Shown piece by piece: positions 38,701 to 50,300 of a stretch of 64,000 nucleotides of DNA. The position numbers were made by a program, and so were the translations under genes. The number at the start of each line of letters is the position of its first letter. Positions within the stretch are counted from its first letter, which is position 1. This stretch comes from Fulvivirga ulvae (GTDB taxonomy: Bacteria; Bacteroidota; Bacteroidia; Cytophagales; Cyclobacteriaceae): NCBI RefSeq assembly GCF_021389975.1, contig NZ_CP089981.1, positions 1,699,501 to 1,763,500 of the forward strand, given 5' to 3'. Below the pieces are notes generated by a model. It ran no database searches and was not told where the DNA came from. It saw only the letters and a program-made list of their open reading frames with translations.

Positions 38701-41353
38701 TTGCAAGACAAATCCCTCCAATACCTATCTCACCATTAAAGCCAATAGGGGATAACTGATGATATCTATCAAGTACATAAATCTGAACGTTATCTATAGG
38801 CTTCCCTATTGGAATTCTTGACTCTTCACTTCTGGTATCTTCCTGTGTAGTATCATAATACGTTACTTCAATAGATGCCTCGGTGGGGCCGTAAAGGTTA
38901 GATAATGGAATGCTATATCTACTATAGTACTTGTTAACAATGTTTTTAGTAAGTTCTTCTCCACTACACGCAATCATTCTAAGGTCACTATTTTTCAAAG
39001 GTTCTCCTTCAATAGCATCCAGGTAATTATTTAATTGGGTTGGAGAAAAGTGTACATAGGTTACCTCGAACCGTATGATATTCTCAGTAATTTGTAAAGA
39101 GGTCTCCTTTTCTGCGAGTACAAGTTTTGCGCCGAAACACAAAGGCATAAATATTTCACCAATGGATACATCAAAAACAAAAGGTGTTTTTTGATATATT
39201 ACATCCTCCTGAGAACATTTATAATGATTCCAGAACCAGTTTATTCTATTAATGAGTCCCTCATTTTTTATCAATACTCCTTTGGGCTTCCCTGTGGATC
39301 CTGACGTATACAAAATAGCAAATATACTCTCCAATCCTACTTCGGCTTGTGGATTGCTATTGGTACACCCTTCAATTTTCATATCTAGTTGATCCGTTTC
39401 AAAAACGGGGCCCTGGTATTCGATAGAGGCTTTTTGAATGATATCAATACCATCAGTAATTAACAGTTTCGCGTTGGTATCTTTTAAAATAAAGGAAATG
39501 CGCTCAGCGGGAAAATCCATATCCAAAGGAACGTAAGCAGCACCAAGTTTAATAATGGCCAGCAGTGTCAGTAGACGATCTACCGTATTGTCCATCAAAA
39601 CCCCTACATGATCTTGATCGGAAACTCCGAAAGATGTATGAAGATAATGAGCCAAACGATTCGCTCGATCATTCATTTCTCCAAAAGTTATCTCCCCTGC
39701 CTCTGTAAGGACAGATATTGATCCCGGCGATTCCTGAGCCCGTGCTTCAAATAAGTGTTTGATTCCACACGAAAAGTCAAAACCCTTATTTGTATTGTTA
39801 AATAGTCTCAGTATTTGATTGATCTCCTCATTTTCTAAAAAGAACAATGTACTGATCGGGTTATCCGGCTTATTAAGAACTTCCGTTAAGAAGTTTTTGA
39901 AATGACCTACCATTCTCAGGATCTTCTCCTTTTTAAAAAGGTTATTATTGAAATTAATCGCTCCTGTTATGCTACCTCGCGATATCCGGTTGAAATCATA
40001 AGATAAATCAAACTTACTTCCTGTATTCTCTCTGTAAATAATGGTATCGTTATCTGTCTCACTTTCTTCAATTATCCCACCTTCGGAGGCAGAGTCATGA
40101 TAAGATATAAGTACATCAAAAAGAGGGTTCTGTTTATTGTTTGAGCCATCATCAATATCATTTACCAATAAATCAAATGGATACGATTGATGCTCAAAAG
40201 TTTCTAAAGAATTGGTGTTGACCAACTCCAGTATCTCTCGAAATGAAAGGTCGCCTTTAATCGGTGTACGAAAAACAACCGTATTGCTATAAAACCCTAC
40301 CTGATTCTCCAGGCTATAATGATCACGGCCACTAACCGGATACCCAAGAATGATATCTTCCTGTCCGGTATACCGATGCAACAATGCTTTCAAAGCACTT
40401 AGGAGCACAATGAATAATGACGCTTTATACTGATGCCCAAGCTTAACAAGTTGATCTGTAATTTCACGTGAGATTTCATATTCAACTCTACTGCCCTGAT
40501 AACCCCTCTCATCAGGCCTGTCAAAGTCCAAAGGTAGTATAAGCCTGGTGAGTTCCCCCGAGAGCCTATCCGTCCAAAATTTCTTTGAAGGATCCAGTGA
40601 GCCTGAATCAATTAAATCATTCTGCCATACTGCATAATCTTTATATTGAATTTTTAATGGGGACAGGTGGTTTCCCTTTCCTGTAACAATTCCCTCGTAT
40701 AGTTCTTTAAACTCTCGAATAAGTACGCCTGAAGACCATTCATCAATTATTATATGATGAAACACAAAACATAATACCGAGGTGTCATCACCACGATCTA
40801 TAACCGACACGCGCATTGAAGACTCTGACAAGTCAAATGGATAACGACATTCTCTGACAATAATGTCATTAAAAAGCTCTTCGGAAGCAGCACTGAAATA
40901 ATTAACCTTCATGTCAACAGCCGAGATACCCTTTATTACCTGCCGCGGCTGCCCATCAATTACATGAATTACTGTCCTTAATATTTCATGTCTTTCAACA
41001 ATCAGTTCCAATGCCCTTTCAAAAGCAGAGACGTCCATATTTTCAATCACAAAATCTAAGGGAACATTATACACCCCTTCCCCCTCTCCCAGTTGGTCCA
41101 GTATCCACAGCCTTACCTGCCCTCTGGATAATGGGTAATGATCCTGAATATTTGCCTGGGGGATAAGTTCAGTACCTCTGTTTTTTTTCACTGCATTGAA
41201 AAACTCCAGTATTTCAAGTTTCTTCGACCTGAGTTCTTCAATTATTTCAGGAGTAACAGCACCATCAGCACCCTTAACTGCTAAGTTTCCATCTTGCACA
41301 GAGACAATAATGCTTTTATGTCTCAAAGAGCTTATATATTCGTCTATTTTCAT
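35708..41353 (-). CDS. NrpsD: TubC docking-C-A[A]-PCP-TE with a nested adenylation domain (1881 aa)
   Basis: Starts with a TubC-like docking domain (1-50; KGADGAVTPEIIEELRSKK), then C (65-500; HHIIIDEWS near 202, Glu in place of the usual Gly). The first A domain (A1) has core YTSGSTGKPKG near 684 and runs through motif A8 (GRVDNQISINGSRIEPGEIE, near 941) to HLIAYYTLKKE. There a complete second A domain starts (near 1015; YTSGSTGKPKG near 1174, A8 near 1414, A10 NGKIN near 1498). After it come ELKDFLRKKLPAYMIP and SGKTDRKFL (near 1551), which are the missing A9-A10 of the first. PCP (LGGNS near 1603) and TE (GYSMGG near 1734, His in GDHYTI) follow. Specificity codes by eye: outer DVGHASLIEK (unassigned), inner DTESIGTICK (closest to lysine). 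Its start overlaps the NrpsC stop by 4 bp (ATGA). Confidence 0.93.
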   Translation of the reverse strand: MKIDEYISSLRHKSIIVSVQDGNLAVKGADGAVTPEIIEELRSKKLEILEFFNAVKKNRGTELIPQANIQDHYPLSRGQVRLWILDQLGEGEGVYNVPLDFVIENMDVSAFERALELIVERHEILRTVIHVIDGQPRQVIKGISAVDMKVNYFSAASEELFNDIIVRECRYPFDLSESSMRVSVIDRGDDTSVLCFVFHHIIIDEWSSGVLIREFKELYEGIVTGKGNHLSPLKIQYKDYAVWQNDLIDSGSLDPSKKFWTDRLSGELTRLILPLDFDRPDERGYQGSRVEYEISREITDQLVKLGHQYKASLFIVLLSALKALLHRYTGQEDIILGYPVSGRDHYSLENQVGFYSNTVVFRTPIKGDLSFREILELVNTNSLETFEHQSYPFDLLVNDIDDGSNNKQNPLFDVLISYHDSASEGGIIEESETDNDTIIYRENTGSKFDLSYDFNRISRGSITGAINFNNNLFKKEKILRMVGHFKNFLTEVLNKPDNPISTLFFLENEEINQILRLFNNTNKGFDFSCGIKHLFEARAQESPGSISVLTEAGEITFGEMNDRANRLAHYLHTSFGVSDQDHVGVLMDNTVDRLLTLLAIIKLGAAYVPLDMDFPAERISFILKDTNAKLLITDGIDIIQKASIEYQGPVFETDQLDMKIEGCTNSNPQAEVGLESIFAILYTSGSTGKPKGVLIKNEGLINRINWFWNHYKCSQEDVIYQKTPFVFDVSIGEIFMPLCFGAKLVLAEKETSLQITENIIRFEVTYVHFSPTQLNNYLDAIEGEPLKNSDLRMIACSGEELTKNIVNKYYSRYSIPLSNLYGPTEASIEVTYYDTTQEDTRSEESRIPIGKPIDNVQIYVLDRYHQLSPIGFNGEIGIGGICLAKGYFNDPEKTKRQFIECSFDQLDKTRVYKTGDVGKWSDEGLVYFLGRVDNQISINGSRIEPGEIESAISDHPAIHEVAVVTRQDEFMNWHLIAYYTLKKEKNNLAEVEIPELSKPVARVRELENSHSPLSGTSTVQNVYELLHESLLKHHDRTALVYEDVSMTYKQLYEEVEKFATYLIKQYGVSLGDHVVLLAGRSERTIISILALLKIGAVYVPVDREYPLARMEQIVRDSAATLIIAERDIDFNVLSALAPIAFSEEPQNNPNMSGAKEYKSEASQGDLCYICYTSGSTGKPKGVMIEQQSVVDYIETFSRYFNISGADTVIQQSSISFDTFVEEVFPTLYAGAKLVILPDGGRNVEAMIDAINLHKVSVLSTTPLVINELNAQYDRLDYMPRVIISGGDTLQKSYVDRLLAYTSIFNTYGPTEFTICATFGRIEQGEDCNIIGKPVSDYKVFLLDDNLKEVGSGEIGEIHIAGAGMARGYLNNDIETKKYFIPNPFGEGRLYKTGDLARWNKKGELVFLGRKDNQVKLKGYRVEPIEVDMALQTCDGITNCITLAREDYRGEKHLVSYYSASKKIGTEEIREFLNALLSHYMVPDYFVEISEFVTTHNGKINTEALPVPELLLQDPAFNAELKDFLRKKLPAYMIPAHLIVLNELPMTVSGKTDRKFLENRELKKLRSNTVSKPVNKHEETLLEIWKDVLKLSEISTDTNFFELGGNSIKATQIMSMIYKRFEKKIALKDIYNNPTIIELARCLKTNERTETLMIKLGNVVPDHPSVFFIPPILGSATVFRELASSINDQVNVLGFQYRGFDHDEPFDLSIDAMAISFTREITMVNQAGQPVVLIGYSMGGTVGFEMARILEGQGYPVTLIIIDRNVYEDEGTLDDEDISKMLNQELAHWHKDLKDQDFDRVKRLVLHNAKILATYQIQGKIQGSIITIEAKRDTHQIHMEEWGNFTTGSFEHHYVQGDHYTIIDNLEILAPVIRRALLQPVS

Positions 41354-44300
41354 ATGATTACTTTTGTGCTATACTCTCCGTCATCCTCAGAAGTCTCCAG
41401 TTGCCTGACTGTATCTATATAATCAGCCATGCTTTGTATCGTAGGTTTTATAAAAATCTGTCTGGGACTGATATCCAATCCTGTAGTCTTCAATATACGA
41501 TTTGTCAGTACAATAACCGTGAGTGAGTTTCCTCCAATTTCGAATAAGCTTTTATCTGTACTGATCCTTTCCACATCTATATTTAACACCTCAGACCAAA
41601 GATCCATGAGAAGTACCTCGGTTGCTGTTTGTGGTCCACATCTTTCTCCTTCATGAGTAAAATCGGCTTTGGGTAAAGCTTTGCGATCCACTTTTCCATT
41701 AGGGTTCAATGGAATGTTATCAATCCACATATAACCATTAGGGATCATATAATCCGGCAAGAGTCTCGATAAATGTAGCTTGATAATCTCCGGCTTCAAT
41801 GTCTCTTTGCCAGAAAGGTAGGCATATAAATACTCCTGACCCGGTTGCCCTCGCAGACATACAACAGCTTTATTTACCTCAGGGAGCTCTTCAAGACAAT
41901 TCTCAATTTCTCCCGGTTCAATTCGATATCCCCGCAGTTTTACCTGATCATCAACACGCCCCAGAAACTCAATATTTCCTTCAGGGAGCCAACGTGCTAA
42001 GTCACCGGTGTCATATAATACTCCGCCTGCATATGGATTATCTACAAAACGCTCTTTTGTAAGATCCGCTTTGTTAAGGTACCCTTTTGCCACTCCCTTA
42101 CCCGATAAATAAAGTGTTCCTGCGCTGCCACGAGGTACAACCTGTCCGGCATCATTCAGGATATAAGCCCTCATATTAGCTATGGGTTTTCCAATAGGTA
42201 CTCTGTCAGCAGTGATCATCTCCGAAGTCACTTTACAGGAAATGGCTATTACAGTAGCTTCTGTAGGCCCATATTCGTTGTAAAAGTCATATTGCTCCAT
42301 ATACTGCTTCGCCAATGAAGCCTTGCATGCCTCTCCTGAAACTACAATACTCCTGAGCTTTTCCATAGGAGGGATAGTCATACTTTCTAAGAAAGATGGT
42401 GTCACATTCATGATGGTCACACACTTTGAAGACAAGTATGATACAAAATACTCCGGATTACTCAGCGTCTCCTTATCGATAAGTACGAGACCCGCTCCGG
42501 TTGTTAAAGATACCCAAATCTGCTGTACCGATACATCAAAATAGTATGGGGAAAATTGTAGAACACGGTCTTCACGGTTAACAGATAGAAACCGCTCTTC
42601 ATGAGCAATAAAATTGCTCAGGGATTCATGTTCAATCATAACTCCTTTAGGGTCTCCCGTTGAACCTGACGTATAAATAATATAAGCGAGACTTTGAATA
42701 TTTACCCCTGGCGATGTTCCGGCAGTATGGTTTTCAGAGGAAAGTATTTCTGGTGTCAAGAAGATGCGAGAAGCCCTAAGCGCATCGTCTATATCGGGTA
42801 AATTACTTATTACGTAACTACATCCGCACTCTTCCATCATGTATAAATTACGCCTGATGGGTTGGTCGGGGTTAAGGGGTACGTAAGCCGCTCCTGCCTT
42901 CATCACCGCCAAAATCGCTGTAATCATTTCTGTTGAACGCTCCATAAGCAAACCAACAATCGCTCCGGGTTTCACCCCTTTCTCCACCAGATTTCCAGCC
43001 CATTGATCTGATAGATTATCCAACACACCATAGCTGATTTCCTTATCCTTATATATAAGCGCAATTGCTTCAGGGCTTTTAAGTGCCTGAGTTCTGAACC
43101 TGTCCAGTACTGTATTGGGCAGTCCAAAGTCAACCGCAGAATCATTAAAGTCTTCAAGCAATTCTTTACATTCAATATCAGACAATAGGCTTATATCTGC
43201 TATTCTTTGGGTGGTATCCTCTGATACGCTGTTTAGGATGCGTTTTAGATATGCTGTGAAATTCTCCAGTGTTGACTTCTGAAATAAATCGTTTCGTGCC
43301 GTAAACGTAAAACCCAAACCTTTATGTGAGTCCAACACTTCCAGGCTCAGGTCAAATTTTGCCTTTGCTGAAACTTCCCCATGTTCACTGAGGTCAATGG
43401 CTCTCATATTAAAGTCGATCATTTCCTTTTCTTCCTGAATTGTAAAGAACACATCAAACAACGGATTTCGATCAATCGCTCGAGGAATCTCTAATGTATC
43501 AACCAAGTCCTGATACTGAAAAAGTTGATGCTCAAAAGCCTGAAGGGTATCCTTTTGAAGCTTTTTGATAAACTCACCAAAAGCTTTTTTATCCGAAATC
43601 TGCTGACGGATCGCAAGTGTATTGACAAACATACCAACCATATTTTCCAGATCAGCATGAGAACGACCAGCGGTTGGTGTACCCACAACAATATCCGTGG
43701 TGTTACAAAGCTTGTGCAGGAGTACATAGTATGCACCAAGAAGCAATGTATATAAGGTCACCCCAAGGTCGGATGCCAGACCTCTTATTTGTTCACTTTC
43801 CTCACCGGTTAGTAATAACGTTGCGCTACAGGAATTATCACTTCTTTCAAGTGGTCGCTTATAATCTGTGGGCAGATTCAGTTCCGGAATTGATTCGGCA
43901 AAAACATCTAACCAATATGACTTATGAATGGCTACCTGTTCCTGGTAAGCCGTGCTTTGTTGCCACATTGCATAATCCTTATATTGTAATGGAAGTGCCT
44001 CAAGGGTTTCTCCTCTATACAATGACCAGAACTCTCTAAGTAATATATCCATGGAAACTCCATCACTCACAATATGATGCATATCTACCATGAGTATACA
44101 CTCTCCATACAGGTTTTTAAATAAATTAACCCTTATGGGCAGTTCCTTATCAAGATCAAAAGGCCGTAAGAAGGATTTGTAGGTTTGCAACTCTTCTTCG
44201 GGACCACCTTCGTCATACTCAATTTCAAATTCGTATTCTTCAAGTACCCGCTGCACCGCTTCGCCTCCCTGCAGTTCAAACACACTGTGCAATATCTCAT

Positions 44301-47300
44301 GCCGTGCTATAAGTTGGCCAAAGGCTTCTTTGATGCGATGGATCTCATAATTATCGCCAAGCATGAACAGTTCTGGCATATTATAAGTTATGCTCCCCTT
44401 ATCAAATTGATATAGGAGGTACATGCGTTTTTGAGCAGAAGACAAAGGGTAAGCGGATATCATTTCTGCCTTTGGTATATGCACAAAGGCAATATGCTCA
44501 TTTGCCTCTGCAATTAAGTTGTTTAGGGCTCCTATAGTAGTATTATTGAACAACTCGCTCAACCGTATAGTTACGTCAAAGGCTTTACTGATCCTGTTCA
44601 CCAATGTAATTGCACTTAGAGAGTTACCTCCAAGACGGAAAAAGTCGGCATTGGTACTTATACTATCCTGCGGAAGCTCGAGGATCTCGGACCATATACT
44701 TACCAGACGGCGCTCCACCTCATTGGAAGGTGCCTGATATTCCTCCACCTCCACCTGATAGTCAGGCAGAGAGCTGTAATCCAGTTTACCATTGTGGGTC
44801 AGTGGCAACGCCTCCAGCTCAACATAATACTCAGGAACCATATAATCCGGTAAATATGCTGACAAATGGGTCTTTAACTCTTCTTTGTTAACGAGGACAT
44901 CGGATACGTAATAGCCCACAAGGTGAGCATCTTCTCCCCGATGACGAAGGGCCACAGCCGCCTGACGAACCCCCGCACAACGCTCCAGCACATTGCTGAT
45001 CTCTCCCAACTCTATGCGATAACCACGAAGTTTTACCTGGGTATCGATGCGACCCAGGTACTCCAGGGTTCCGTCTGATCGCCAGCGGGCCAGATCACCG
45101 GTTCGATACAAACGCCCCAACTCGCCTTCTCCAATAATGAATTTTGACGAGGTCAACTCCGGACGGTTAACATAACCCGCCGCTACCTGAACTCCTCCTA
45201 TGCATAGCTCTCCTACGCTGCCACGGGACAATAACCGGCTCTGGTCATCCATGATGTGGATCTGCGTGTTTAACACCGGACGACCAATAGAAACCACGCC
45301 CCCGGAGTAGCCATCCAGGCAAATGGAGGTCACATCTATGGCTGCCTCGGTTGGCCCATAATAGTTATGGAGTCGTGCATGCGTAAAAACAGACGAAAAG
45401 GATTCTACGGTCACTCCTTTCAGCGCTTCGCCACTACAGATCACCTCTCTCACTCCGGGAAGCATTGCTCCTTCTAACTGCATAGTATCCAGAAATACTG
45501 ACAGCATCGAGGGCACAAAGTGTATGACTTCAACACCTGCTTCTGCTATCGTGGTGCTGAGGTAGCTCTGGTCTTTATGACCTTCAGGGCGTGCAATCAC
45601 CAGTGTCCCCCCTGTTATCAGCGGTAAAATAAGTTCCCAGACAGAAACATCAAAAACGACCGGTGTCTTATGTAAAAAACGAGTGCCTGCGGTAAGGCCA
45701 AGCTCTTCCTGCATCCATAGCAGTCGGTTGATCAGTCCTCCGTGGGTGTTCTCTACACCTTTCGGTTGCCCTGTTGATCCTGAGGTGTAGATGATATAGG
45801 CCGTAGATGATCGGTCGGCGGGTGTCCATAGCACTGCCGATGTATCTTTTGCCAGGGTAGCTGTTCTGATAACAAAACATGATGAAGGCAGCCCCATAGC
45901 TTCTGACTGGAATGCGCCGCTAAGCAAACATACCGCTCCGCTGTCTTCGAGGATCTCTCTGATCCGTGAAGCGGGGTAATCAGGATCCACCGGAAGGTAT
46001 ACGCCCCCGGCTTTGAAAATACCCAATATACTGGCTATTAAGTCTGGGCTGCGCTCTTGTAAAACTCCTACTACATCGCCACCTACAACGCCGGAGGACT
46101 GCAATGACGATGCGATTTGGTCTGAGCGTGCATCCAAATCCCGGTAGCTTATCTCTTCGCCCTCATAAATCAACGCCACGCCATCGGGGGTTGATGATAC
46201 ATGACTGGCAAACAGGGGAAGGATGGAAAAGTCTTCGGGAATATCTCTATGAGCACCCTGAAGTCCCTGAAGAGAAACATTGTCTTCCGGCAATACGGTT
46301 GATAGGTTGATCTTCCGGTCAGGGGAGTAAGCCAACAGGCGAAGCGTATTCTCATAGATTTGGGTAAATCTCCTGAAATCTGTATCAGAGATAAAGGTGG
46401 TCACATAATCATACTGGATAAAACAGTTGCTTCGTACGCCGTTAACACTTACTTCAAACAAACCATGACCCCGGATGAAGTTATCAATGGCTACACGCTC
46501 CTCTTCGGTAACCGACCGCGAGTGGTCCATCGATAGTTCATAGATCACATGAAAGCTCGTAAAGTTGAACAGCAGGTCGGTGATCGGGTTTTCCGTGAAA
46601 TTGGTTACCCCCATCGCACGCGCTATACGGAACAGGGAGGTGCGGTCATATGCTTTGATCTCTTGAAGCTTATCCTCTACTTTTGTCAACAGTAATTCGC
46701 CGGTCAGCTCTTCTGTCAGATCCAGACGCACCGGGATCGTATTTAGAAAGTTCCCGAATACATCCACACCTTCCTCCCCGATCAACCGGTTGAAGGTCAC
46801 CAAACCGGCTACGATGTCTGAACTGTAGCTCATCATATTCAGGCTGCTCATATACGCCGCAAAGAACAGGTTCTTGACGGTCGTGCCTCGGCTGGACGCC
46901 AGGTCTTCCAAAGACCCGAAAAGATCCTGGTCAAAAGGAACCTTTATCGAACGGAACGAACTATCCTCCACTGGGGTATTCAAACTGAACTTGGTAAAGC
47001 CCGATAGCTCCGTTTTCCAAAAATCAAGGCTCTCTTCCATCCGGTCATAAACCATCTCTTCTATGATGAACTCCCGGTAGCCGGTACTTAATGGAGATGG
47101 ACGATATGCATTATCTTCCTGAAGGGCTCGATAGGTCCTGTTCAGCTCCGTCATAAAGGTGGCTATACTCCAGCCATCGGAAATGGCATGGTGGATCTCA
47201 AAGATCAGTACATGAAAGTCTTCCTGAAGACGAAAAGCACTCAACCGCCATAAGGGGGCCTTATCAAGGGCGAAGGGGTGCTCTTGGGAGTGCTCCATAT

Positions 47301-50300
47301 AGGATCGGATATGCCCTTCCTGCTCCTGCTTTGGTTTTCCTCTCAAATCCGCATAGGGAACCTCTATTGAAAAGGGTTTATAGATCACATGGGCATTCTC
47401 CCCGACATCAAGAGCGGTACGCAGGGCAGTCTGTTTTTCTGTTAATAGGGTTAAGGCTTGTTCCAGAACATGGATATCAAAGTCCTCATAGGTAACCTCC
47501 CATACCAGTTGTTCAAAATAGATCAGGGCTTCTTCGTTCCGAAGCTGGATAAAGCTCATCCCTCGCTCTATATTGGACATCGGATAAACTGACTCTATGG
47601 ACGGGTCAGCATGCTTCGAGCGATAGGATGCTGAAAACTCTGCCAGCTCGGTCTGTACCTCCTGGTAATAACGCTCATGACCTCGGCTATCTTCTGAACG
47701 GGCATAGGCAAGCAGCTCTTCCAGCGTCTGATATTTATATAGATCTGATACTTTTAGCCTGGTATGAAGCGTGTCATTCATTCGGCTGATCAGACGAATC
47801 GCTGTGATCGAATCCCCGCCAATACTGAAGTAGTTGTCTTCAAGACCAACTGTTTCAAGACCTAGTGTAGCACTCCAAATAGATGTGGCTTTCTTTTCTA
47901 AATAGCTCTGGGCTAATCGTGTACCTCTATGTACCTGATGAACAGGATCTGGCAGGTACTGCTCATCCAGCTTACCATTAGCTGTTACTTTTAAGTGATC
48001 TATGCGAACAAAGTATGACGGTATCATATACAGGGGTAGCTTATTAGCCAGAAGCCTGCGAAATTGTACTACATCTATCTCTTCCGGCCCTATATAGTAG
48101 GCTACCAGGTATTGATCCTGTGACCGCTCCCGGAACACTACCTTTACTTCTTCAATAAACTTGTAAGTGGACAGGATGTTCTCTATGGCCTGTAGCTCTA
48201 CCCGGAAACCTTTTAGCTGTACCTGGTGGTCCATACGACGATAGTAGATCAACTCGCCATGAGCGTCAACACGGACAAGGTCGCCGCTCCTGTATAGTTT
48301 CCAGGGGGAGACCTCAGGACGACTGATAAATTTCTCGCCGGTCAGATCAGCATTTCCAATATATCCCTGGGATACGCCATAACCGCCTACATACAGTTCG
48401 CCTGGCAAGCCATGGGGAACTATGTTTCCGTCGCTATTGACCACGCACGCAAAGTATCCTGCTAATGGAATTCCTACATTGCTCTCATTCCTGGATATAA
48501 TCGGGCGGGTGATCTCTTTGTAGGTTACATGTACCGTCGTCTCGGTTATTCCATACATGTTCACCAGTTTCACGCCTGGGTAGGTGTCGTTCCAGTCTGA
48601 AAGCATTCCCGGCTGAAGCTTTTCGCCACCAAAAATAATGTAACGGAGCTTTATTGCTGAAGGTGCCTGTAAAGCTACACGCATAAGGTTATAAAAGGCG
48701 GTCGGCGTCTGGTTCAAAACCGTTACCTGATCGCTAACTATTCGACTCAAAAACAGGGCCGGGTCAAGAAGTTCTTCTCGTGAAACCACCAGTAAACGGC
48801 CTCCCGTAGTTAGGGGACTGAAGATCTCCCAAACACTAAAATCAAAACAATAACGATGGAACATTGTCCAGGTATCTGATGAGCTAAAGGCAAATGGGGT
48901 ATCCCGGTTTAGTACCAGGTTCTTCAGGTTCTCATGGCTGATCATCACTCCTTTGGACTTCCCTGTCGTACCGGAAGTATAGATGATATAGGCCAGGGTT
49001 TCGGAGGGTATCGATACACCCGGGTTCTCTGAACTATAGCTTGCAAGATCAATGGTGTCCGAACTTATTACTTCAATGTTTAACCCAGTCAATGCCTTCT
49101 CCGAATGGGTCAGTAACACCAGGGCCTGACTGTCTGAAAGTATCTCCATGATCCGTTCTGATGAGGCTTCGTCATCGATCGGCACATAGGTCGAACCGGT
49201 TTTCAATACCGCAAGAATCGCCACGATCATCTCCACCGATCGGTTATAATATAGCCCGATGCACTGTCCCGGACCGGCACCTGACATCTGAAGGTGCCGT
49301 GCCAAACGGTTGCTTCGCGCATTAAGTGCGCTGTAGCTCAATCTATCTTCTCCGTAGCTAACGGCTAACTTATCCGCATGCGCTAACACCTGCATCTCAA
49401 AGGCATCTATTACTGTCTGATCAGGAGCAAAACATGGCTCTGTCAGGGGGTAATTTAAATATACCTCAGGACCTTCTGCCTGAAGGCTAACCGAACGGAG
49501 GGACTGCCCCGGATCGGAAAGGACGCTATTCAATATGTATTGGTAGGCTTCCATAAAAACCTGTATGGTCGCTGGTTTAAATAGTGCCGTGCTGTATTCC
49601 ATCTCCAGCAACAGACCTTCTGGCGTTTCTTTTACAATCAGGGTCAGGTCAAATTTTGACAGCTTGTGGTCCAGTTGAACCGGAACTGCTTTGTATTCCT
49701 CTCTGGCTTCAGGATCAGATTCCAGGTGCTCATAAACCAGACAGATATCAAACAGCGGGTTCCGGCTGGTATCACGGGCTACGTCAAGGCTTTCCAGTAA
49801 ATCTTCGTAGGGAAAGTCCTGGTGGTCCATGCATTGCAATACACGCTCTTTTACCTGAGCATGGAACGCTTCAAAACTCAGGTTGCGGTCTAATAGCATC
49901 CGGATCGGAAGGGTACTCGCCAGCATCCCGAAAAGGTCTGACAGGTCGGGGTGGTTACGGCCATTGGTGACGGTACCTATCACCAGGTCATCGCTGCCGG
50001 ACAGTTTCCCGACTAAAAGGTAATAGGCGGCATAGATGACGGTGTAAACCGAACTGCTGTGTTCCTCTGCATAATTTCTTAACCCCTGGGTAGTTGTATC
50101 CGCTAATTCCAGGGAAAGCGTATCTCCTGCAAAACTCCTGAAATGGGGACGAGGAAAGTCTCCGGGAAGTTCCAGGGGGGAAGGAAGGGACACATACTCT
50201 CTCTCCCAGAATTGTCTTTGTTTAACAAGCTCTGCCTGCCTCTCTGAACTGTGGTACCAAATCACATAATCACGGTACTGCAATGGAACCGGATCAAGGG

